Shown: one piece after another, positions 1 through 5,048 of the stretch
Layout of the letters: each line of letters starts with the position of its first letter
Position numbering within the stretch: position 1 is the stretch's first letter
NCBI GenBank assembly: GCA_035294005.1
Contig: DATGLT010000367.1
Coordinates: 1 to 5,048 of the forward strand
Origin: JANXQE01 sp035294005
Lineage (GTDB): Bacteria; Verrucomicrobiota; Verrucomicrobiia; Limisphaerales; UBA8199
DNA length: 5,048 nt
Reading direction: 5' to 3'
Program-made: the position numbers and the translations under genes
The notes under the pieces: generated by a model
What the model was told of the DNA's origin: nothing
The model's database searches: none
The model's input: only the letters and a program-made list of their open reading frames with translations

Positions 1-1811
1 TTAAGCACCGAATGGATGATGCCCTCGCGTTTGAGCATCCTGGAGAGCAACTCGCTGACCTCGACCGAAATGGTGCCCACGAGGATCGGGCGGCCCTTGC
101 CGTGGATCTCTTTGATTTCCTTCAGAACGGCGTTGTATTTCTCGCGCTTGGTTTTGTAAACCGAATCGTTTGAATCGGCGCGCCGCACGGGTTTGTTGGT
201 CGGAATCACCAACACACCCAGCTTGTAAATATCGAAGAACTCGGACGCTTCGGTTTCGGCGGTGCCGGTCATGCCCGCCAGCTTGTGATAGAGGCGGAAA
301 TAATTCTGAATGGTGATGGTTGCGAGGGTTTGGGTTTCCCGCTCGATCGTGACGCCTTCCTTGGCCTCCACAGCCTGGTGCAAACCGTCGCTCCATCTGC
401 GGCCGGTCATCAGGCGCCCGGTGTTTTCGTCGACGATGATCACCTTGTTGTCCTGGACCACGTACTGAACGTCCTTCTGGTAAAGGCAGTACGCCTTTAG
501 CAGCTGAGAAATGGCGTGGATGCGTTGCGCTTTGGTCTCGAACTCCTGCTGCAATTTCGTTTTGGCCTCGAGGCGCTTGCGGGGGTCCGGCTCCGGGCCG
601 TTGTCGATCTCGTGCAGCGCGGTCGACAAGTCCGGAAGCATAAACGCGTCCGGGTCTTTCGGGCTCAGGTGATTTCTGCCTTTCTCCGTCAAATCGGCTT
701 CATGGCTCTTCTCGTCCATGGCGAAGAAGAGTTGCTCTTTCTCCGCGTAGAGTTCGACCTTCTTCTGATCGGCATGCAGTTGAAGTTCGGCCGCGTTCAT
801 CAGGCGCTGGTTCTCGGGATTCTCCAGCAGCTTGAGCAATCCCTCCGATTTGGGCTGGCCCAACTTGACGCGGTAGAGGAGCAAGCCGATTTCGCGTTCA
901 AGTTCCGAGGCGTTCTGCACAGAGGAACCATCCTCCGGGTGCAGCTTCTTCATCAAAGCTTCCGCTTCGGAAAGAAAACGGGCGCACAACCGGTCCTGCA
1001 CATGGAATAGGCCTTCGACCTGGAGTTTGAAATTCCCGTATTGCTCGTCGTAAGTGACCACCGCGGGGCCGCTGATGATCAGCGGCGTGCGGGCCTCGTC
1101 GATCAGGATCGAGTCCACTTCGTCGACAATCGCGAAATAATGCCCCCGCTGGACCTGTTCCTCCTTGCGCGAGGCCATGCCGTTGTCGCGCAAGTAATCG
1201 AAACCAAACTCGGCATTGGTTCCGTAGGTGATGTCACAGTTATACTGCTCGCGTCGTACACTGGGCGATTGGTCATGCAGAATGCAGCCGACGCTCAGGC
1301 CGAGAAACTTGTAAACGGCCCCCATCCATTCGCTATCACGGGCCGCCAGGTAATCATTGACAGTTACAACGTGAACGCCACGCCCGGTCAACGCGTTGAG
1401 GTACACAGGCAGCGTCGCAACTAGCGTCTTGCCCTCGCCGGTTGCCATTTCTGCAATCCGCCCCGAGTGCAATGCGTATCCACCGATTAACTGTACATCG
1501 AACGGAACCATTTCCCACTTCAGGGGATGCTCCCGCACGATGATTTCTTTGCCGCAAAGCCGGCGGCAGGCATTCTTCACGACCGCAAACGCCTCGGGTA
1601 AAATTTCCTTCAGCCGCTCCGCCAGTTGGTCCAGGTCCTCGATCTTGCCCAACTCCTCCTTCCAGGCCGCGGTTTTCTCACGCAGGGCTTCGTCAGGCAA
1701 CTTGTGCAGTTCCTCTTCCAAGGCGTTAATCTTCGCCACTAACGGCCGCAACCGCTTCACTTCGCGGTCATTCTTGGAACCGATGAACTTCTTTACTATG
1801 AACCCGATCAT
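1..1811 (-). CDS. secA: Preprotein translocase ATPase subunit SecA (5' part; runs off the left edge)
   Basis: SecA is the cytoplasmic ATPase motor that pushes unfolded preproteins through SecYEG. The frame is open for 603 full codons without a stop. Visible motifs: FDVQLIGG (104-111), Walker A MATGEGKT (122-129, K128), HVVTVNDYLAARD (147-159), ITYGTNAEFGFDYLRDN (194-210), DEVD Walker B (230-233) followed by SILIDEARTPLIISGPA, VDENTGR (460-466) with MTGRRWSDGLHQAVEAKEG, MTGTAETEA (514-522) and LVGTISVE (577-584), where NBD2 begins. Compared with E. coli SecA, Walker A lies about 20 residues later, partly because of an insert at about 88-103, and the stretch between DEVD and VDENTG is about 90 residues longer (substrate-crosslinking domain). 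Both are usual in Verrucomicrobia/Bacteroidetes-type SecA, as far as I recall. The rest of NBD2 and the helical scaffold, wing and C-terminal parts lie outside. ATG at 1811 is the only normal start after the in-frame stop at 1857-1859, and it gives the family-like N-terminus MIGFIVKKFIGSKNDREVKR. No Shine-Dalgarno sequence is visible. Confidence 0.98.
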   Translation of the reverse strand, partial: MIGFIVKKFIGSKNDREVKRLRPLVAKINALEEELHKLPDEALREKTAAWKEELGKIEDLDQLAERLKEILPEAFAVVKNACRRLCGKEIIVREHPLKWEMVPFDVQLIGGYALHSGRIAEMATGEGKTLVATLPVYLNALTGRGVHVVTVNDYLAARDSEWMGAVYKFLGLSVGCILHDQSPSVRREQYNCDITYGTNAEFGFDYLRDNGMASRKEEQVQRGHYFAIVDEVDSILIDEARTPLIISGPAVVTYDEQYGNFKLQVEGLFHVQDRLCARFLSEAEALMKKLHPEDGSSVQNASELEREIGLLLYRVKLGQPKSEGLLKLLENPENQRLMNAAELQLHADQKKVELYAEKEQLFFAMDEKSHEADLTEKGRNHLSPKDPDAFMLPDLSTALHEIDNGPEPDPRKRLEAKTKLQQEFETKAQRIHAISQLLKAYCLYQKDVQYVVQDNKVIIVDENTGRLMTGRRWSDGLHQAVEAKEGVTIERETQTLATITIQNYFRLYHKLAGMTGTAETEASEFFDIYKLGVLVIPTNKPVRRADSNDSVYKTKREKYNAVLKEIKEIHGKGRPILVGTISVEVSELLSRMLKREGIIHSVL

Positions 1812-1831
1812 GATTTTGACAGAAAACTCAG

Positions 1832-1860
1832 ACGCTACGAGAACAGGGGTAGGACGTCAA
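1832..1860 (-). promoter_or_regulatory. Candidate secA promoter, proximal (TTGACG-17-TAGCGT)
   Basis: On the minus strand TTGACG (1860-1855) resembles a -35 box (5 of 6) and is followed, after 17 bases, by TAGCGT (1837-1832), a poor -10 (3 of 6). Transcription would begin near 1825, leaving a leader of only about 13 bases before the secA ATG. That would fit the lack of a Shine-Dalgarno sequence. The match is weak and found by eye, so chance is a real alternative. Confidence 0.25.
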
Positions 1861-1870
1861 AGACATTAGA

Positions 1871-1898
1871 ACAATACCCCAGGGAGACTCGAATTCAA
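1871..1898 (-). promoter_or_regulatory. Candidate secA promoter, distal (TTGAAT-16-TATTGT)
   Basis: On the minus strand TTGAAT (1898-1893) and TATTGT (1876-1871) are spaced by 16 bases, each matching 4 of 6 sigma70 consensus positions. Transcription would begin near 1864, giving a leader of about 50 bases. It sits directly downstream, in the direction of transcription, of the inverted repeat at 1906-1974. It is the better placed of the two candidates but still only a consensus-by-eye call. Confidence 0.3.
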
Positions 1899-1905
1899 GG
1901 CACCA

Positions 1906-1974
1906 TGACCCGGTGCGAACAATTTCTTCCGGAACGGTTTATAGCAATTACGGAACGCATCAGGCACCGGATCA
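1906..1974. repeat. 69-bp element bounded by 11-bp imperfect inverted repeats
   Basis: The arms TGACCCGGTGC (1906-1916) and GCACCGGATCA (1964-1974) are reverse complements with one mismatch; the inner 7 bases CCGGTGC/GCACCGG are perfect. Inside are an 8-base palindrome TTCCGGAA (1927-1934) and a 7-base direct repeat CGGAACG (1930-1936 and 1951-1957). The arrangement is more ordered than expected for spacer DNA and could be a small dispersed palindromic repeat, a regulatory RNA structure in a secA leader, or a protein-binding region. No target-site duplication is obvious at the ends. Copy number cannot be judged from one window. Confidence 0.5.
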
Positions 1975-1998
1975 GAGAGCCAATCCGGAAACGCGGAG

Positions 1999-2039
1999 AC
2001 TGGGTTTTTCTCACGCCACATTGCCGAGCGTGAGCCAGT
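1999..2039. repeat. Hairpin-forming inverted repeat with a 12-bp interrupted stem
   Basis: CTCACGC (2010-2016) and GCGTGAG (2028-2034) form a perfect 7-bp stem with an 11-base loop. Outside it, ACTGG (1999-2003) pairs with CCAGT (2035-2039), adding five pairs after a six-base bulge on one side (2004-2009, containing a T run on the plus strand). The T run precedes the stem on the plus strand and is an A run after the stem on the minus strand, so this is not an ordinary intrinsic terminator for either direction. A structured RNA, a cruciform or part of a dispersed repeat are possible. Confidence 0.5.
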
Positions 2040-2169
2040 GCAGGAACCGATCCAGCGACCCCAACGCTCGCTTGCCTAAGTTGGCTTTCGATCGCATACA
2101 CCTCATGAGCCTCAAAAGGAACATGTTGCGGCATGCTGGCAAATTGTCCGGCGTAACCGAGCCCCAGAT

Positions 2170-2205
2170 CTCAATTTACAAAGTGAGCCAATTTGGCCCA
2201 TTGAG
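2170..2205. repeat. Weak nested inverted repeat downstream of ccsA
   Basis: CTCAAT (2170-2175) and ATTGAG (2200-2205) are perfect reverse complements and enclose a second small palindrome GCCAATTTGGC (2187-2197). It lies 90 bases after the ccsA stop, where a 3' end structure could be, but the stems are short and no T tract follows on the minus strand. Chance is quite possible. Confidence 0.25.
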
Positions 2206-2294
2206 CAATCTCATGTGAGACATCACCTCGGCGAAAGCGGGGAGTGGCGCCCGACCGTTCGTTTGGGATTTGAGCAGCGCAAGGAGCCGGGCAA

Positions 2295-4337
2295 TCAGGT
2301 GACCGCCGGTTGGGTAACCCGGGGCTTTGCTGAAAGCGCTGGAGGCAGTTGCTTTTGAATGCGAAAGCTGCGCCAGAACCGCAAGGGTATCAGCCCCAGC
2401 CCGATGATAACTACCATCGCGCCAATAAACGCCATCAGCCACATAAACGCCGCATCCATGAATCCATACGAATGCAGGCCGATGCCCAGCATGTTCACTC
2501 CAAACCAGGAAAAGCTTGTGACGATATTGCCAAACACAGCCAGATTCATAATCCCCCGGTCTTTAACCAACCCGCCCCATCGCGCGTGCAGGATGAGCGC
2601 ATTCCACAGCACGATCAGCAAAGCGCCGTTTTCCTTGGGATCCCAACCCCAGAATCGGCCCCATGACTGGTCGGCCCAGATCCCGCCCAACACCGTGCCG
2701 ATGAAACTGAACAGGGTGGCGAAACAAATGACGCCATAAACCATTTTGGAAAGAGCCTTGCCCAACTCAATCGAGGGTTTTGGCGCCCCGTTTGAGCGGG
2801 GTTTCGGTTGTGTCGCCTTGGAGTTCGAAGTGGCGGCGGGAGAGAGTTTTTGCGTGAGAATTGGCGTAAGCAGGCCAAGCCCGATGTAGAAAATCGCCAA
2901 CAGACCCGCAAAGAAGGTCGAGGCGTAACCCAGTGTTATGACGACGACATGCGTGGCCAGCCAGAAGTTCGTGTCGAGGACAGCCCTCATCATTTCCATC
3001 GTATCGCCCCCCAGCGCGAGGTTCTGAGCGATGAACAGCGTGACGAACCCGGCGAGCGACCCCACCAGCAGGCCAATGCCAACCCGATAAATCCTTTCGA
3101 TAATCAGGCCCAGAACCATGGTGCCCCAGCCGATGAAAATGGCCGAGGAATAGAGGTTCGTCACAGGAGGCCGGCCTTCGAGCACCATGCGGTATACAAG
3201 CCCGAACGTGTGAACCAACCCCGCGAGTAAGACCAGGTAAAATGCCGAACGTCGGAGTCCTTCGGAAAGGTTTGGGGCGACGGAGATGACCAGCACGGCC
3301 GCGGCGGCAAGCAGGAACGCGAAGATGTAGATGATAATCGCGTGGAGAAAAGACTGGATATGGTTGTAGTAGAATTCGGCCCGACCTTTCGCAACCTCCC
3401 GGGAGAAGTTCGGCTGGAGCCATGATTGGTAATCCGCCAAGGCCTGGTTGAAAAGCGCGGCGTTGCTCTGCCGGTACGCCGTCATCATCGTCGCGAAGTC
3501 CGCCACAGCCGGGTGCAGGGTTCCAGTGCGGGCCGATTCCATTAAGGACGCGCCCGCATTTTCCCATTGATCCCGCCCCTTTTGGGGGTCGACCGGCGGG
3601 ACGACCAGGGGATAGCTGAACTTGGCCATGAGTTGAAAGTCCTGGAGCGGTTGGGCGAGGCGTTCGAGGGCTTCGCGATCGAACTTGCCTCCATTTTCGC
3701 TCGCCTGGGCGGCAGCGCGGGCGGGGCCAAGGTCCTTGATGAAATCGCCCAGTTCCTTCTTGAAATCGTCGATGCCTTCAGGCTGGAGAGTGACTTTCAA
3801 CCGTTGATATAGCATTACCGCATTGGCCAGCTTGACGACTTGCTTTTGGAAGGTCGTTTGCTCCTCCGCCTTGACCTCGGAAGCTTTCTGACTTTGTTCG
3901 GAAATGACCTTCAGGACCGGTTTCAATTGCTCGAAGGTGTAATAGCGAAGGCCCGATTTGGAAACGCCCTGGTCCTCGAGCTTGAGTTCTCCAAGCAGCT
4001 CGGCATGGTGAATCAGGAATATGGGGCGGGTGTCGGCAACTTCCGGGCGAGCCATCACCTCCAGCAACCATTCGGTTGATTTGAGCTTCTTTGGGTGATG
4101 CCAGAATTTCCAGGAAGGCACTTCCTCCACCGGGACGTCGCCCGTGCTGCGGATTTGGAGCAGAGAGTTGCGAGCAACCGAATCGAAAGGCTGGATGCGG
4201 CCGTTGAGCAGAACCGGCAGACTGCCAAACTGGCGGACGTGCCACTCGCCATCTGGCTTTGGCAACATTACGACGAGGATCTCAGCGCCGAACAGCGCCA
4301 GGAACGCGAGAGGCAATAAGTTAATCCACTTCTTCAT
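2295..4337 (-). CDS. ccsA: Cytochrome c biogenesis protein CcsA (System II haem transport/ligation), with large periplasmic N-terminal domain
   Basis: This 680-residue protein is the CcsA half of the System II cytochrome c synthase, which with ResB/CcsB moves haem across the cytoplasmic membrane and joins it to CXXCH in apocytochromes c. Hydrophobicity suggests TM1 at 5-25, a soluble part at 26-328, then nine helices (about 329-353, 364-383, 397-414, 419-438, 461-492, 531-552, 571-588, 597-616, 627-650). The positive-inside rule places the WWD motif WGRFWGWDPKENG (559-571) in the periplasm. Histidines expected in the family are seen: H463 (ATHVVV) and H622 (GLHSYGF) flanking the WWD, and H584 (ILHARW) in a helix; H376 also lies in a helix. 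The soluble part has GRIQPFDSVARNSL (46-59) and a charged, probably helical stretch at about 136-240. It makes the protein far longer than a plain CcsA of about 300 residues. A Pro/Lys/Ser/Thr-rich cytoplasmic loop spans 495-525. The start ATG overlaps the resB stop and has a good ribosome binding site. Confidence 0.95.
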   Translation of the reverse strand: MKKWINLLPLAFLALFGAEILVVMLPKPDGEWHVRQFGSLPVLLNGRIQPFDSVARNSLLQIRSTGDVPVEEVPSWKFWHHPKKLKSTEWLLEVMARPEVADTRPIFLIHHAELLGELKLEDQGVSKSGLRYYTFEQLKPVLKVISEQSQKASEVKAEEQTTFQKQVVKLANAVMLYQRLKVTLQPEGIDDFKKELGDFIKDLGPARAAAQASENGGKFDREALERLAQPLQDFQLMAKFSYPLVVPPVDPQKGRDQWENAGASLMESARTGTLHPAVADFATMMTAYRQSNAALFNQALADYQSWLQPNFSREVAKGRAEFYYNHIQSFLHAIIIYIFAFLLAAAAVLVISVAPNLSEGLRRSAFYLVLLAGLVHTFGLVYRMVLEGRPPVTNLYSSAIFIGWGTMVLGLIIERIYRVGIGLLVGSLAGFVTLFIAQNLALGGDTMEMMRAVLDTNFWLATHVVVITLGYASTFFAGLLAIFYIGLGLLTPILTQKLSPAATSNSKATQPKPRSNGAPKPSIELGKALSKMVYGVICFATLFSFIGTVLGGIWADQSWGRFWGWDPKENGALLIVLWNALILHARWGGLVKDRGIMNLAVFGNIVTSFSWFGVNMLGIGLHSYGFMDAAFMWLMAFIGAMVVIIGLGLIPLRFWRSFRIQKQLPPALSAKPRVTQPAVT

Positions 4338-5048
4338 GCAGACCTCCGCTTAAAGCTGAAACCAAGCAGATGCGTCATAAACTGGATGACCAATCCCACC
4401 CCTACGAGGATGCAGGAGAAATACGGAGTGAGCCAACTCGGGTTATGGACGACCTGCAGGATTGTGCCGTGGTCATCACGGTCCCAGTCGGCCTGGTAAT
4501 AGGTTTCGCCGGCATACCGAAGCGGGTTGTTCATGTAGATCTTCACTTCGCGGTTTTCGCCCGTGCCTGGCCTCATCAGTTGAACCCGGCTGGAGAAATT
4601 CTTCGGGGTATCGGTCCCGGGATAAACGTCATGCTTGAATTCGAGGAGACGAATCGTGAAGGGGTTGTAGTAGCGCCTGAGCCGCAGCTGGAGCTGGTAC
4701 GTGTGATTTTGATAGGTGAACTGTTGCGGCCGGTCGATGTACTCCGACACCAGCCACGATCCGAGGGATTTATCCGGCGCTTGGATTTCAACGACCGCGC
4801 TGGGCACGTCGCGCCGGTCCATTTCTGTTACCTTGGGGAGGTCCCTCACGACGGCTTGGGCGCCGATCCCCTGGCTTGCCGGGGCCGCTTCGGACAGGCC
4901 TTGCGGGCGATCTTCGATGGAGGAATTTGGGTAAAACTTCTGGATCTTGACCGTGAATGGGAGGTCCGGGTTGCGAATCTCTTTTTTGCGCATGAGCAAT
5001 CCTTGCGGGATTGCCACGACTTTGTCGGTATCGGGATCGGTGACATCG
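4334..5048 (-). CDS. resB: ResB/CcsB-type cytochrome c biogenesis protein (C-terminal 237 residues; runs off the right edge)
   Basis: ResB (CcsB, Ccs1) is the membrane partner of CcsA in System II; its large periplasmic domain is thought to present the apocytochrome for haem attachment. The visible part is the C-terminal portion of that domain followed by one membrane helix. Family-like segments include PFTVKIQKFYPNS, RRYYNPFTIRLLEFKHDVYPGT-type sequence with NFSSRVQL, NNPLRYAGETYYQADWD and ILQVVHNPSWLTPY. The helix (about visible residues 207-229, rich in Ile, Leu, Val, Gly) ends with the positive tail KRRSA, so the C-terminus is cytoplasmic. The frame stays open to the window edge (DVTDPDTDKV precedes the GTG at 5017), so that GTG is an internal valine and not the start; the N-terminal helices lie outside. 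The stop TGA at 4336-4334 overlaps the ccsA ATG by four bases (ATGA). In Bacteroidetes the two halves are often fused; here they are separate genes. Confidence 0.93.
   Translation of the reverse strand, partial: DVTDPDTDKVVAIPQGLLMRKKEIRNPDLPFTVKIQKFYPNSSIEDRPQGLSEAAPASQGIGAQAVVRDLPKVTEMDRRDVPSAVVEIQAPDKSLGSWLVSEYIDRPQQFTYQNHTYQLQLRLRRYYNPFTIRLLEFKHDVYPGTDTPKNFSSRVQLMRPGTGENREVKIYMNNPLRYAGETYYQADWDRDDHGTILQVVHNPSWLTPYFSCILVGVGLVIQFMTHLLGFSFKRRSA
4342..4347 (-). promoter_or_regulatory. Ribosome binding site of ccsA (GGAGGT)
   Basis: GGAGGT on the minus strand lies four bases before the ccsA ATG at 4337, inside the last codons of resB. It supports this start and shows that the organism does use Shine-Dalgarno sites, in contrast to the secA start. 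Position and overlap suggest ccsA translation is coupled to that of resB. Confidence 0.8.

Larger units (their letters stand above)
1812..2294. other. Intergenic region between ccsA and secA, no convincing gene
   Basis: This 483-base gap separates the ccsA stop from the secA start. Several short frames cross it on both strands, the longest about 100 codons, but none has a ribosome binding site or a product I recognise, and none shows domain-like composition. The gap contains three inverted repeats (1906-1974, 1999-2039, 2170-2205), an 8-base palindrome CTCATGAG (2102-2109), and two possible secA promoters. I see no tRNA, no CRISPR and no transposase remnant. No GC-rich hairpin followed by a T run is visible on the minus strand after ccsA, so how the operon transcript ends is not evident. 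secA may have its own promoter, or be partly read through from ccsA. Confidence 0.75.

Noticed and set aside
516..1010. A 164-codon plus-strand open frame inside secA.
   Set aside because: It is antisense to the well-supported secA frame; its Leu/Phe/Arg-rich translation is what the complement of Glu/Lys/Ala codons gives.
1866..2021. A 51-codon minus-strand frame (ATG at 2021) between ccsA and secA with a fairly protein-like composition (Phe, Pro, Trp, Lys).
   Set aside because: It has no ribosome binding site, runs straight through the inverted repeats and overlaps the candidate secA promoter; no recognisable family. Likely chance, though conservation in relatives would revive it.
1999..2039. 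An intrinsic terminator for ccsA.
   Set aside because: The stem is good but on the minus strand it is followed by an A run, not a T run, and it lies over 250 bases after the ccsA stop.
1895..2134. A 79-codon minus-strand frame starting MPQHVPFEAHEVYAIESQ.
   Set aside because: No ribosome binding site, the second half is Arg/Ser/Cys-rich as in random translation, and it competes with another frame over the same repeats.
1913..2218. A 101-codon plus-strand frame starting at GTG.
   Set aside because: GTG start without a ribosome binding site, no family resemblance, and opposite to all real genes here.
2176..2442. A minus-strand frame that starts inside the end of ccsA and extends into the gap.
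   Set aside because: Its first half is a shadow of ccsA and there is no start signal; the tail in the gap has no recognisable features.
2767..3567. A 266-codon minus-strand frame inside ccsA.
   Set aside because: It is a frame-shifted shadow of ccsA; the ccsA frame continues unbroken through it with membrane helices and the expected motifs.
5015..5017. GTG as a start codon for the resB-like gene.
   Set aside because: The frame stays open to the window edge with family-like sequence upstream, so this is an internal valine codon.

Overview
The window holds parts of three protein genes, all on the minus strand. From right to left (the direction of transcription) they are the 3' part of a ResB/CcsB-type cytochrome c biogenesis gene, a complete ccsA-type gene, a non-coding gap of about 480 bases, and the 5' two-thirds or so of secA. 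secA and resB run off the left and right edges. All large plus-strand reading frames lie antisense to these genes and look like shadows.

The organism is most likely a bacterium of the Verrucomicrobia/Planctomycetes or Bacteroidetes side of the tree, and Verrucomicrobia fits best. The SecA has the Walker A variant MATGEGKT, an extra HPLKWEMVP-type segment just before FDVQLIGG, and an enlarged region between DEVD and the VDENTG motif. CcsA has a roughly 300-residue periplasmic N-terminal domain with a GRIQPFDSVARNSL motif and the WWD variant WGRFWGWDPKENG. These are features I associate with those phyla. This is a placement from memory of the families, not from a search.

Right part (2295-5048): resB and ccsA overlap by four bases (ATGA), so they form one operon and are probably translationally coupled. 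Together they make the System II cytochrome c synthase. CcsA and ResB carry haem across the cytoplasmic membrane, hold it at the WWD motif, and attach it to CXXCH motifs of apocytochromes c. The histidines expected for this chemistry are present in CcsA (H463, H584, H622), and the topology predicted from hydrophobicity and charge puts the WWD motif outside.

Middle (1812-2294): no convincing gene. It contains two structured inverted repeats (1906-1974 and 1999-2039), a weaker one just after ccsA (2170-2205), and two candidate promoters for secA. No clear intrinsic terminator follows ccsA.

Left part (1-1811): secA, the ATPase motor of the Sec translocon, with intact NBD1 motifs. Its start is fixed by an in-frame stop 45 bases upstream, yet it has no visible Shine-Dalgarno sequence. 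SecYEG/SecA-dependent export delivers apocytochromes c to the compartment where ResB/CcsA work, so the neighbours are functionally compatible, but nothing here shows they are co-regulated.

I found no previously undescribed system. The most interesting unexplained material is the inverted-repeat DNA between ccsA and secA.
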